A stretch of DNA of 64,000 nucleotides from Chryseobacterium shigense. Its GTDB lineage: Bacteria > Bacteroidota > Bacteroidia > Flavobacteriales > Weeksellaceae. Shown piece by piece: positions 1 through 8,134 of the stretch. The DNA is taken from the NCBI RefSeq assembly GCF_014207845.1, contig NZ_JACHLC010000001.1, positions 1,550,001 to 1,614,000 of the forward strand, written 5' to 3'. Numbering within the stretch: position 1 is the first letter of the stretch; every line of letters starts with the position of its first letter. The notes below the pieces were generated by a model. It did not search any database. It had not been told where the DNA came from and saw only the letters and a program-made list of their open reading frames with translations. Made by a program: the position numbers and the translations under genes.

Positions 1-622
1 CACGGGAATTAGCCGATCCTGCTGCAGTTCCGTAACCCGTAAACTTCAATATTACTTTAGCCCCCGGAGCAGGTACAGTTACGGTAACCGGAGAATCGGT
101 GAGCGTATAATAACTGGTGCCGGCAGATATAGCCTGTGCTGCAATTTTTGGCCCATTAGTAGCCACATCGAAAAGTCCCCACTTGATTTCTTCCAGATCC
201 CAGCCATTAGCTTCACCCGCTGTAAGTACAGCGAGTTTTCCCGGCTGTAGAACAATAGTATTGCTATTTACGTTAACCAAACCACCTGAGCGGATGATCT
301 GTCCCGATGTTGCTGTTAGGGTTAAAGTACTGCCTGCACTGTTGTTTTTGATGTAATACTTTCTGCCTCTGAAGTCTGCTGCCGAACCGTCTGTGGCAGA
401 TTTTGAAGGAAGATTCAGCATTGAATTTGATGTTCCGGCAAAAGAAACATGATAATCCTCACTTTTAAGATTATCCGTGGCTGTAATTTCCCGGTAATTA
501 CCTTCAAGAGACCCTCTTACATCTAGAGTACTGGAAGGTGTTGGCGTTGTAATACCCACTTGCGAATAGGCTGCTGCAGATAAAAAAAATGCACATGCCA
601 TTAGTAATGGTTTTGTTCTCAT
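1..622 (-). CDS. Secreted QVGI-motif protein, C-terminus beyond window
   Basis: Open frame read from the reverse strand starting at ATG 620-622 and running off the left edge without a stop (about 207 codons visible). The first ~20 residues are a signal peptide (MRTKPLLMACAFFLSAAAYS) followed by QVGITTPTPSSTLDV, the mature N-terminal motif typical of flavobacterial exported proteins that often carry a distal sorting or trimerising region. The rest is rich in Thr, Ser, Gly and beta-prone, with no catalytic motif seen. Its upstream region carries four 11-bp operator repeats (712-755) shared with the genes at 2539-3975 and 5682-6344. Function unknown; exported surface protein is the best inference. 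Confidence 0.8.
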   Translation of the reverse strand, partial: MRTKPLLMACAFFLSAAAYSQVGITTPTPSSTLDVRGSLEGNYREITATDNLKSEDYHVSFAGTSNSMLNLPSKSATDGSAADFRGRKYYIKNNSAGSTLTLTATSGQIIRSGGLVNVNSNTIVLQPGKLAVLTAGEANGWDLEEIKWGLFDVATNGPKIAAQAISAGTSYYTLTDSPVTVTVPAPGAKVILKFTGYGTAAGSANSR

Positions 623-674
623 CCTTATTTGTGTTGTGTTTTCGTTATTAAATTATTGATCTAAAAACAGGATG

Positions 675-755
675 CAAATTTGTACCATTTGTTCTTTTTC
701 TACCTAAAATCAGGTATGACATGAATATGACACAAACATGACATAGATATGACAC
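675..755 (-). promoter_or_regulatory. Operator array A (four 11-bp repeats) and -7 box
   Basis: Read on the coding (reverse) strand, four head-to-tail 11-bp units lie at 755-745, 744-734, 733-723 and 722-712, for example ATGTCATACCT (722-712) and GTGTCATATCT (755-745). A -7-like box (CAAATTTG, 682-675) ends exactly 37 bp after the last unit. The gene start at 622 lies 53 bp further on. The same layout recurs at 4101-4170, 4473-4531 and 5589-5647, which supports a real activator site. The rest of the gap 623-974 shows nothing else. Confidence 0.65.
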
Positions 756-974
756 ATGTGCAACAACTTAAAAATCAACACACAGAAATTAAATTATTTC
801 TGTCTTCAGGTTTACAAAAAACAGAATAAGACCAGCCAGCAGCCAAAATCATCATGATAAATGATAAAATTTTAATTCTGTCTTCATTAGCAGATGCATA
901 GTTTCGGGCAATCCCGGAATGAAACAGAACTGATTTTATATGGGTATTTTTTAATCGGAAAAGTGTGAAGTACG

Positions 975-2396
975 TCAGAGGTTCTTCATCCAGATATAAA
1001 TGTCTTCATCTGAAGTGATATTCAGCCTTTTTCTCAACCTGTTTTTCCTGGTTTGGATAGATTGAGGCTGCACAAAGGTATAGGCAGCGATATCTTTTGT
1101 AGAGAAATTGAGAAACAGCAGGGCACAAAATTTCAGTTCTGTATTCATAAGCTGTGGCTCAATTTTCAGCAGTTTCGGAAATAATTCAGGATAAACTTCC
1201 TGAAAACGGGCAAGAAATTCAGGGTCATTTTTTTTGGCCAGCTGTATGACCTCTTCAAAGGCAACGTTCAGTTGTTGGTTAAGTTTCTGGGTTTCCTGCT
1301 CTTTTACATTTAATACTTTATCATTGTTTTTTATCCGTTTATACACAAAAAAGACAATTACAGCTGTACCCGCAATTCCTGCAAGTATAATATACAATAA
1401 AAGATTATTCTTATCCTCCAAAGGTTTTTGCTTTTCCTCCACAAGAACTCCAACGGTATCTTTCAGGTTATTTTCATCTACTGTTTTCAGACTGTCATTC
1501 AGAGCGTTGTATTTAAGCTCATATTTTTTTTGATTATCAGTCTGTCCTGTTTTTTCATATACCGTGGATATTAAACCGTACAGCTCTGCCAGTTTTCTAA
1601 AATTCTTTATTTTTGCAGCAAGCTCTATTGCTTTTTTATAGTCTACAATAGCAGAATCATATTGTTTTCTCGCATCGTGAATCTGTCCTAAAAGCTTGAA
1701 TGCTGCAAATTCATTATTACCTAGTTTTATGGGTACGGATTGAGCGGATTTTACATAAAATTCAGCAGAATCAGTTTTATTCTGATTAATCTTTGCCTCA
1801 CCCAAAAGTAATGTTACAATTTTTAAGTTTGTATTCAGGCCTATATCCATTTTTTTAGCCCTTTTAAACTCCTGAATAACACTCTTTCCATAATAGGTAG
1901 CAGAGTCATAATTTTTTTTCTCTATATAATTTCTGGTGATCTGGGTGAGGAGAATTCCTTTCAGCGAATATCTGGCGGAATCGTTTTTTATATTGTCAGC
2001 CGGAATCAGATTCTTCTTAAGCTTTTTTAATGCTTCGTCATACATTTTAATTCCCCTGTAGTTCATACTGTATACTACATTCATGGCAATTTCCTGACTT
2101 CCGTCGTCCATATACTTCAACTCAGGCTCCATCAGCTTTAAATAATAATTGCTTTTACTATATTTATACTGCATGGAAAAAGCAAGAGCCAGGTTATAGT
2201 ACGCATACAGTCTTCCTTTTGCATAATTGATACTTTTGGCGTCTTTCAGAACTGATTGATTTAATGCAATCATATCATCTGTTTTACCATCAACAAGAAG
2301 GAAATTAGACTTTTTCAGTCGTTCATCAATAGCTTTTGGGGTTGTTTTTGGCTGAGCAAACAGCAAAAGCGGGAAAAAGAAAATAAAAAATTTCAT
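975..2396 (-). CDS. TPR-transmembrane-HTH regulator (paralog 2)
   Basis: 473 residues: signal peptide or N-terminal anchor (1-15, MKFFIFFFPLLLFAQ), TPR-like helical repeats to about residue 300, one transmembrane segment (about 332-352), a coiled stretch, and a C-terminal LuxR-like helix-turn-helix at about 426-461 (FSTKDIAAYTFVQPQSIQTR). This topology puts the TPR part in the periplasm and the HTH in the cytoplasm, a one-component transmembrane regulator. The last ~110 residues are nearly identical to the neighbour at 2539-3975, whereas the TPR parts differ strongly. It lies 142 bp downstream of that gene, same strand, without an operator array of its own. What it senses is unknown. Confidence 0.8.
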   Translation of the reverse strand: MKFFIFFFPLLLFAQPKTTPKAIDERLKKSNFLLVDGKTDDMIALNQSVLKDAKSINYAKGRLYAYYNLALAFSMQYKYSKSNYYLKLMEPELKYMDDGSQEIAMNVVYSMNYRGIKMYDEALKKLKKNLIPADNIKNDSARYSLKGILLTQITRNYIEKKNYDSATYYGKSVIQEFKRAKKMDIGLNTNLKIVTLLLGEAKINQNKTDSAEFYVKSAQSVPIKLGNNEFAAFKLLGQIHDARKQYDSAIVDYKKAIELAAKIKNFRKLAELYGLISTVYEKTGQTDNQKKYELKYNALNDSLKTVDENNLKDTVGVLVEEKQKPLEDKNNLLLYIILAGIAGTAVIVFFVYKRIKNNDKVLNVKEQETQKLNQQLNVAFEEVIQLAKKNDPEFLARFQEVYPELFPKLLKIEPQLMNTELKFCALLFLNFSTKDIAAYTFVQPQSIQTRKNRLRKRLNITSDEDIYIWMKNL

Positions 2397-2538
2397 CGTG
2401 TGTAATTATTTGTGAATATAACAAGTATAACAGCAAAGCATTTCCTTTATCAAAGTAAATTTACAAAATTAATCAGTAAATACAGTTTAATTTATTATTT
2501 AAATTATATGGAAATAATTTTTTAAAAAATACTACAAA

Positions 2539-3975
2539 TTAGTATATATCATTTATATTTTTCATCCAGACATAAATATCTTCATCGGAAGAGATATTTA
2601 ATTTTTTCCGCAACCTGTTTTTCTTGGTTTGTACGGATTGAGGCTGTATAAATGTAAAAGTAGCTATATCTTTAGTAGAGAAATTAAGAAACAGCATGGC
2701 GCAAAACTTCAAATCTGTATTCAATAGTTGAGGTTCAACTTTAAGCAGTCTGGGAAAGAATTCAGGATAGACTTCCTGGAAACGGGCAAGAAATTCAGGA
2801 TCATTATTTTTTGCCATCTGTATGACATTTTCAAAAGCAAGATTCAGTTTTTGATTAAGCAGCTGGGTTTCCTGCTCTTTTACGTTCAAGATTTTATTTT
2901 TCCTACGCAAAGCAGTTATAATCAGCGGCATTGAAATAACCATGCTTAAAATTGCAGTCCAGGTTCCGTAAATCAGAAATTTATTTTTTGCTTTTATATT
3001 TTTTTCTTTCTGGGTAATCAATTCTTTTACTGTGCCTTCAAGGGCAAGCTGTTTGGCACTTTCCAGACTGTCCTTAATAATAATGTATTTTTGAAAATAT
3101 TCCTGGGCAGAATTTTTATCTCCCCGCTTCGCATAAGCTCCTGATACCAACTTATACAATTCTTCTATTTCAACAGTATAATTCAGTCCTTTAGCCATTT
3201 CTATTGCTTTCTGGTAGTCTGCAATGGCCAGATCATATTCTTTTTTTCTGTCATGAAGCATACCTGTTACCTTATACTGTTTAAAATTCATATTTCCCTG
3301 CAGTCTCTCCGGACGGGCTTCAAATGATTTGAGGTATATTTCAGCAGAATCAATTTTATTTTCCTTGATCTTTATCTCAACCAATGCAAGTGAACTCCAG
3401 GCTAACAGCATTTGTGATCTGGGAGTCAGATCCTTCAGCTGAAGTACAGTATTAATTGCTTTTTTAGTGTATATAGAAGCCGAATCAAGCTGATTTTTAT
3501 CCAGATAAACCTTCCCTATATCAACAAATGTTGATGAAAGCCGTGCCAACCGTACGGAATCCGGTTTAATTTTATTCACAATCGGAATGATTTCTTTGAG
3601 TGAATTAGCTGCTTCCTGATAAAGATTCATACCGAAGTAATTAACACTGTAAAGCGTCTTAATCCGTACCTGAACCTGGTTGTCTTTAGCATACTGTTCC
3701 TTCTCTCCCAACTTCAAATATTCTAAACTTTTCTTATAGTCATTAAGTACTGTATAACGTGCAGAAAGGTTTAAAGCACTTACTGTAATTCCGCGGGAGT
3801 AACTGATCTTTTGAGAATTTTCCAATATCCGGATATTATCTCTTATAAACTGGGCAGAGTTTCCAAGTTCATCATTGGATGTAAACTTATTTATTTCTGC
3901 ATCAATAGATTGAGGTGTAATTTTTTCCTGAGCAACCAGAAAAACCGGAAGCAAAAAAATAAGAAATTTCATCAT
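2539..3975 (-). CDS. TPR-transmembrane-HTH regulator (paralog 1)
   Basis: 478 residues with the same plan as the next gene downstream: export signal (MMKFLIFLLPVFLVAQ), TPR-like repeats (about 25-305), transmembrane helix (about 333-353, YGTWTAILSMVISMPLIITA), and a C-terminal HTH (FSTKDIATFTFIQPQSVQTK). The family is annotated in Bacteroidetes as TPR/LuxR-type transcriptional regulators. Its promoter carries three 11-bp operator units (4138-4170), the same motif found before the QVGI secreted-protein genes, so it is probably autoregulated or co-regulated with them. DNA target assignment is inference. Confidence 0.8.
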   Translation of the reverse strand: MMKFLIFLLPVFLVAQEKITPQSIDAEINKFTSNDELGNSAQFIRDNIRILENSQKISYSRGITVSALNLSARYTVLNDYKKSLEYLKLGEKEQYAKDNQVQVRIKTLYSVNYFGMNLYQEAANSLKEIIPIVNKIKPDSVRLARLSSTFVDIGKVYLDKNQLDSASIYTKKAINTVLQLKDLTPRSQMLLAWSSLALVEIKIKENKIDSAEIYLKSFEARPERLQGNMNFKQYKVTGMLHDRKKEYDLAIADYQKAIEMAKGLNYTVEIEELYKLVSGAYAKRGDKNSAQEYFQKYIIIKDSLESAKQLALEGTVKELITQKEKNIKAKNKFLIYGTWTAILSMVISMPLIITALRRKNKILNVKEQETQLLNQKLNLAFENVIQMAKNNDPEFLARFQEVYPEFFPRLLKVEPQLLNTDLKFCAMLFLNFSTKDIATFTFIQPQSVQTKKNRLRKKLNISSDEDIYVWMKNINDIY

Positions 3976-4100
3976 GTCATTTGTGTGTTTTGAGAAACAG
4001 TACCTAAAATAAGTCAGTAATTATTAAATATAGATTTAAATAAATCCTAGAATATCTTTTAATAATCACAGGTATACATTTGTACTATTAATTCCGGGTG

Positions 4101-4170
4101 CAATAATAGAAATTTCGAAAGAAAATTTCTTTAAAGAAGATATTACATAGGTATTACATACGTACTACAT
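4101..4170 (-). promoter_or_regulatory. Operator array B and -7 box of the TPR-HTH gene
   Basis: Three 11-bp units on the reverse strand at 4170-4160 (ATGTAGTACGT), 4159-4149 (ATGTAATACCT) and 4148-4138 (ATGTAATATCT). The -7-like box TATTATTG (4108-4101) ends 37 bp after the last unit, the same distance as at the other three sites. The predicted transcript start near 4095 leaves a leader of about 120 nt before the start codon at 3975. Confidence 0.65.
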
Positions 4171-4472
4171 CTTTTAAAATCCCTGTGTCTAAAGTAGTTT
4201 CTTCTTATTACCAAACAATCAACAATTTACTTTACAAACTCAATTATTGCGGTGAATTGACCAAAATCAGACACTAAAGTAAGCAGCTATTACACCGGAG
4301 ACATTTTTTAAGCTTTTCAGTTTACCGATAACTTCCGTTTCAGTTTACAGAATTTATAACAGAAAGCAAGCCGGATAAATTAAAAACATCTGAAAATTTT
4401 GAATTCGAAATCCATAACAGCATAAATTCAGTAAAAAGAATTAAACAATCTGAAAATCAATAAATTAAACAA

Positions 4473-4531
4473 ATGTAACACTCATGTAATATATGATATT
4501 TTGTGAGAAAAAACTCTTTGCCATAATATTG
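4473..4531 (+). promoter_or_regulatory. Operator array C with -33/-7 promoter
   Basis: Two 11-bp units, ATGTAACACTC (4473-4483) and ATGTAATATAT (4484-4494), are followed by a -33 element TTTTG (4499-4503) and a -7 element TAATATTG (4524-4531). The 20-bp spacer fits the Bacteroidetes primary sigma promoter. The array ends 37 bp before the end of the -7 box. It precedes the decayed gene at 4568-4821 and could now drive the HTH gene at 4838-5260. Confidence 0.65.
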
Positions 4532-4567
4532 TAGTGAAAAAATACAATTGTTTTAAATATTTAAGAA

Positions 4568-4821
4568 ATGAAAAAATTATTCCCTCATCAGTAATTATTT
4601 ATTCTCAAGTTGGAATTAATACTGCCAGCTTACGAGAGGACTTTGGATATAGTAAATAACACCGGTTCATTCATGTATTCTCAGGAATGACAACTCCAAA
4701 GAGATTCTATGCCACCGGTTCCTTCATTGTTATTTAACAAACAGGTGATTATATGAATCATCATTTGAAAACAGTTCCGGAGACCAATAATACTTCTTAT
4801 ACTTTACATAAAATATTTTAA
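4568..4821 (+). pseudogene. Relic of a QVGI secreted-protein gene
   Basis: Decayed copy of the gene at 5682-6344. After an ATG (4568) the pieces YSQVGINT, D(I/V)V(N/S)NTGSF and a block like QRDxxxxPxxSxxFN are still readable but lie in different frames and are broken by stops (TAA, then TGA). The intact gene reads YSQVGINTSNPQGALDVVSN then TGSFIPP at the matching places. The last readable stretch (TVPETNNTSYTL) ends at TAA 4819-4821. It kept a complete-looking promoter (operator array C). Similarity was judged by eye from translation; the exact 3' limit is uncertain. Confidence 0.7.
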
Positions 4822-4837
4822 CCTAATCTTTATAATT

Positions 4838-5260
4838 ATGCTTTTTAAAAATATTCATATCGGCCAGCTCATACAAACAAGAGTAAAAGAAACTAATTTT
4901 TCTACGGAAAGGCTTACCAATTTTCTGCAATGCAGCGAACATGATATTGAGAACATGTATAACAGTGAATCCCTGCACGCAGAACTTCTGCTAAAATGGA
5001 GTAAATTATTACAATATGATTTTTTCAGGATGTATTCCCAGCACCTGTTACTGTATTCTCCTCCATCTTCTCCTGATTATTATAAAAATATAAAACAACA
5101 GAAAACAGAGCTTCCTGAATTCAGAAAAAACATCTATACCATAGAAATTATAGAGTTTATCCTGGATTTAGTAAAGTCTAACAAAAAAACAAAACAAGAA
5201 GTAATCAAGGAATACAAAATTCCTAAAACGACACTTTACAAATGGCTTAATAAGTATTAA
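4838..5260 (+). CDS. Small two-part HTH protein (transposase-like annotation in relatives)
   Basis: 140 residues. The N-terminal part (FKNIHIGQLIQTRVKETN) resembles an Xre-type recognition region; the centre contains RMYSQHLLLYSPPSSP; the C-terminus (about 105-140) is a second HTH, KKTKQEVIKEYKIPKTTLYK, like the insertion-sequence OrfA/Psq fold. Similar stand-alone proteins in Chryseobacterium are often labelled transposase, from memory, but no DDE catalytic domain or terminal inverted repeats are seen here. It starts 16 bp after the relic gene, so it may be read from operator promoter C. DNA binding is likely; a mobile role is unproven. Confidence 0.75.
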   Translation: MLFKNIHIGQLIQTRVKETNFSTERLTNFLQCSEHDIENMYNSESLHAELLLKWSKLLQYDFFRMYSQHLLLYSPPSSPDYYKNIKQQKTELPEFRKNIYTIEIIEFILDLVKSNKKTKQEVIKEYKIPKTTLYKWLNKY

Positions 5261-5330
5261 CAACACTTTATCATAAATTAAGCTGTAAATATTACTAATC
5301 CAAATTCTTATATTCTACTACTCCATTTTA

Positions 5331-5473
5331 AAGATTCTAAAAACACAAAATGAATCAAAAGTATCTCGATTTGTACAGGGTAGCCCTCTATCCTAACAAA
5401 TCTGAATCATCAGAAATTTTATTTTTTTGTTAGACAGGAGCCTTTATTTCCCTCACAAGCTCCTGTCATTTTT
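5331..5473 (+). other. Short-peptide/terminator cassette, copy 1
   Basis: Contains a possible 27-codon frame (ATG 5350 to TAG 5433; MNQKYLDLYRVALYPN...) followed directly by a 9-bp perfect hairpin (GACAGGAGC 5433-5441 / GCTCCTGTC 5459-5467) and a T run, a strong rho-independent terminator. The leader GATTC...GAATC (5333-5355) can form a small stem, and AGGGTAGCCCT a second. Copy 2 at 6469-6629 conserves the leader, the first ~11 codons with conservative changes (D to E, L to V) and the terminator. It could be a small mRNA or a structured RNA. Confidence 0.5.
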
Positions 5474-5588
5474 CATACGTTACAGAGCTGATATTCAATA
5501 AGTAACCATTCTGCAGGAAAACAAGAACCGTCCATAGCAGTACACCAATCAAAACTATGACAAAAACAACTCAAAACAGATTATACTG

Positions 5589-5647
5589 ATGTAATACCTA
5601 TGTCATATGGAGAATTTTGGAGGGTTTTGCATTTTGAAATAATATTG
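5589..5647 (+). promoter_or_regulatory. Operator array D with -33/-7 promoter
   Basis: Units ATGTAATACCT (5589-5599) and ATGTCATATGG (5600-5610), with a weak third unit at 5578-5588, are followed by -33 TTTTG (5615-5619), a 20-bp spacer and -7 TAATATTG (5640-5647). Layout and distances are identical to array C. The start codon of the secreted-protein gene at 5682 lies 35 bp downstream of the box. Confidence 0.7.
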
Positions 5648-5681
5648 TACCAAAATTAAACACTAAAAAAATTTATCCATT

Positions 5682-6344
5682 ATGATGAAAAAAATGCTTT
5701 TCTTATCGGCTTTTTCAATATCAGCTGCTATATATTCCCAAGTTGGCATCAATACCTCTAACCCGCAGGGCGCCCTGGATGTAGTAAGCAATACAGGTTC
5801 ATTCATTCCACCGAGAATGACGACCGAACAGAGAGATGTGCTGTTGCTTCCTCCCGCGGGTTCCATTATTTTCAATACCACAACAAATGGTTTGGAATTC
5901 AATTACGGTACACCATCCTCTCCAACATGGAAAACTCCTCTTACTTCTGCAACTATTTATTCTAATATTGTGGCGGCCGGAGGTTCTTCTGCCCCTCTTT
6001 CACCTAATGCTAATCCGGACACCCCCACCACTAATGGAAACGGCAACTTTACATTCATACTTACTTTGCCTGCTGCTGCTAAATGTAAACTAGATTTGTA
6101 CCCTACCGGCTGGTCTTCTGCAGCTACCGGTGTAGGAACGGTTTTATATATAGATGGTGTGCCATCCGCTACTTTTTCAACTACAACGGCATCCCCATCA
6201 AATCTACATGTAGTTGTGCCTTACAGCTATGTAACGCCAGCTAATTTAGGCTCCGGATCTCATACGGTGAAAGTTCAGTCCTCCGGCACTTCCAAAATAG
6301 ATGCTAACGACAAAATGGCATACTCTTATATGTGCTGGAACTAA
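5682..6344 (+). CDS. Secreted QVGINT-motif protein
   Basis: 220 residues with a signal peptide (MMKKMLFLSAFSISAAIYS) and the mature start QVGINTSNPQGALDV, then GSFIPPRMT and GSIIFNTT, blocks common to flavobacterial exported proteins where they precede variable C-terminal domains. The C-terminal ~140 residues are beta-rich, with two cysteines (one in AAAKCKLDL, one in the last residues, YMCWN), and look like a small sandwich domain; no enzyme motif is visible. It is driven by operator promoter D and followed by cassette copy 2. The gene at 1-622 shares the N-terminal plan, and 4568-4821 is a decayed paralog. Function unknown. Confidence 0.8.
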   Translation: MMKKMLFLSAFSISAAIYSQVGINTSNPQGALDVVSNTGSFIPPRMTTEQRDVLLLPPAGSIIFNTTTNGLEFNYGTPSSPTWKTPLTSATIYSNIVAAGGSSAPLSPNANPDTPTTNGNGNFTFILTLPAAAKCKLDLYPTGWSSAATGVGTVLYIDGVPSATFSTTTASPSNLHVVVPYSYVTPANLGSGSHTVKVQSSGTSKIDANDKMAYSYMCWN

Positions 6345-6468
6345 TTGTAAACACAATTTCCATACTGTAATAAAAGAATATTTTCTGCCCGGCAGATTTT
6401 ACAGTGAACTGAGAAAAACAACCAGAATACATATTCTGTTATTTTATATTTTGTTTTAAATTTTTACG

Positions 6469-6629
6469 ATTCTAAAAACACACAAATGAATCAAAAGTAT
6501 CTCGAGGTATACAGGGTAGCCCTCTGCTCTGTATAGGGGTACAAAATCAAATTATATTAAAATTAATTTTTAGCTTTTTTGTGTCAGACAGGAGCCTGTA
6601 TTCCTCTGAGGAATTCTCCTGTCATTTTT
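6469..6629 (+). other. Short-peptide/terminator cassette, copy 2
   Basis: Second copy of the element at 5331-5473: the same GATTC...GAATC leader (6469-6492), a 16-codon frame (ATG 6486 to TAG 6536; MNQKYLEVYRVALCSV), and a GACAGGAG/CTCCTGTC hairpin (6587-6594, 6616-6623) with a T run. The segment between frame and hairpin differs from copy 1. It may act as the terminator of the secreted-protein gene at 5682-6344. The remaining gap 6630-7100 holds no gene I can support. Confidence 0.5.
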
Positions 6630-7100
6630 ATTCACTGACGGCACAGAAGACCATTTGTTTTTTACATAAATTATTCTACTATTACTTTACCAAAAACATA
6701 TATAAAAAACAGACCAAATTACTTTGGACTGTTAATAATAACAAAGCAACCGGATGAATAAGTTTATCCAATTGCTTTTTAATATTCAGGCGGGTTTAAG
6801 GACGTGTCTGCCTATTGAAATATTTCCATTCTTCCCCGGAGTTTTCACCGGTATCGAAAGACTATCCTCTGGTTTTCCCTTCCAGAGCGGCATAAGCAGA
6901 GTTTCTGAGCATTGGCCTCGGCTATTACAGGACGTGTAGAAAGGCGCTTGTAATGTTTTTTCCAAAAGTTAGAGTACTGCCGGAGATCAATCAATCTTTA
7001 TAAAATAAAATCTTAAAAAAAGTAAAATCATTTTTCAATCGTCTCTTATTCTAAGCAGAATATTCTTGCGAATTTTTAAAACAAAAAAACAAAATTTAAA

Positions 7101-7931
7101 ATGGGAAAAACAAACAAAACCTGGTTTATAACCGGTGCTTCTCGTGGATTTGGACGTATCTGGACAGAAGCTGCACTAAAACGTGGTGACAAAGTTGCTG
7201 CAACAGCAAGAACTCTTTCGAGCATTGCCGATCTTAAGGAAAAATATGGTGATAATGTACTTACTTTAGAACTGGACGTTACCAATGTTGAACAGGCAAA
7301 AACAGCTATAGATAAAGCTTTTACACATTTTGGCGAAATTGATATCGTGCTGAATAATGCAGGATTTTCAATGATTTCAACCATTGAAGATGGCAACGCA
7401 GAAGATATTCGTGCGCTTTACGAAACCAATGTAATCGGGCCTTTGTTTGTAATACAGGCAGCGCTTCCGTATTTACGTAAGCAAGGTTATGGCCATATTT
7501 TAGGAACTTCCAGCAATTTAGGTCATGTTACAATGCCTATTATCGGATACTATTGTTCCTCGAAATGGGCTTTTGAAGCCATTCACGAAAGTCTGGCGAT
7601 GGAAATAGCACAATTCGGAATTAAGGTTACAATTGTAGAGCCTGGTGCTTACGCTACGGAATTTGGCAGCGGACAAATGCCGGATCTGTTTAAAGGTCTG
7701 GACATTTATACCGATTTCAAAAATGGCTTTTTGGAGCAAATGAAAAACCACCAGCGTGGAAATCCGGATGCAACACCGGATGCACTTTTCAAAATGGTTG
7801 ATTCACCGAATCCACCGCTTCGTTTTTTCCTTGGAAGCGGTAATCTGGCCTGGACAAAAGGTGAGTATGACAAACGCTTAAAAGAATGGGAAGAATGGCA
7901 GGATGTAGCTGCTTCTGCCCAGGGAAATTAG
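7101..7931 (+). CDS. SDR family NAD(P)-dependent oxidoreductase
   Basis: 276 residues, classical short-chain dehydrogenase/reductase: cofactor motif TGASRGFG (11-18), NNAG (85-88), catalytic Ser near 137 in GTSSN, and YxxxK (Y151, K155 in YYCSSK). Length and C-terminal extension fit the 270-280-residue subfamily usually annotated as SDR oxidoreductase without a defined substrate. Cytoplasmic. It stands alone and is followed by a clear terminator (7952-7986). Confidence 0.9.
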   Translation: MGKTNKTWFITGASRGFGRIWTEAALKRGDKVAATARTLSSIADLKEKYGDNVLTLELDVTNVEQAKTAIDKAFTHFGEIDIVLNNAGFSMISTIEDGNAEDIRALYETNVIGPLFVIQAALPYLRKQGYGHILGTSSNLGHVTMPIIGYYCSSKWAFEAIHESLAMEIAQFGIKVTIVEPGAYATEFGSGQMPDLFKGLDIYTDFKNGFLEQMKNHQRGNPDATPDALFKMVDSPNPPLRFFLGSGNLAWTKGEYDKRLKEWEEWQDVAASAQGN

Positions 7932-7951
7932 AAACTCCTGATCAATATTTT

Positions 7952-7986
7952 AAAACCCCAATTCACAAGTTTAGAATTGGGGTTTG
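7952..7986 (+). terminator. Rho-independent terminator after SDR gene
   Basis: Perfect stem AACCCCAATTC / GAATTGGGGTT with a 9-nt loop, beginning about 20 bp after the stop at 7931 and followed by TTTGTTTATAT. Confidence 0.75.
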
Positions 7987-8103
7987 TTTATATATTTATC
8001 ATTTGTTTTATAATGTGAGAGTGGTAAAGCAAGGTTTGAGAAAAAGGCTGGGATGAAATTTAGAATAAAATAGCTCTTCAGGGCTATATTCCAGGGGTAA
8101 ATA

Positions 8104-8133
8104 ATAAAATCGCCCCTTAAACAGGGGCGATTT
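8104..8133 (-). terminator. Terminator of tRNA-Arg
   Basis: Stem AAATCGCCCCT / AGGGGCGATTT with a 5-nt loop directly after the tRNA 3' end on the reverse strand, with a T-rich tail (TTTTATTATTT). Confidence 0.75.
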
Positions 8134-8134
8134 G

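Noticed and set aside
712..755. CRISPR-like array
   Set aside because: Period is 11 bp with no spacers; it fits an operator array, not CRISPR.
2410..2440. Possible operator repeat before the second TPR-HTH gene
   Set aside because: TATAACA repeats there have a 9-bp period and no fixed -7 box; different from the 11-bp RTGTMATAYCT pattern.
4838..5260. Complete insertion sequence
   Set aside because: No catalytic transposase domain, no terminal inverted repeats and no target duplication around the HTH gene.
6754..6939. 61-codon plus frame in the gap before the SDR gene
   Set aside because: No promoter, no conserved pattern; the reverse strand also shows short readable pieces, so at most a decayed remnant.
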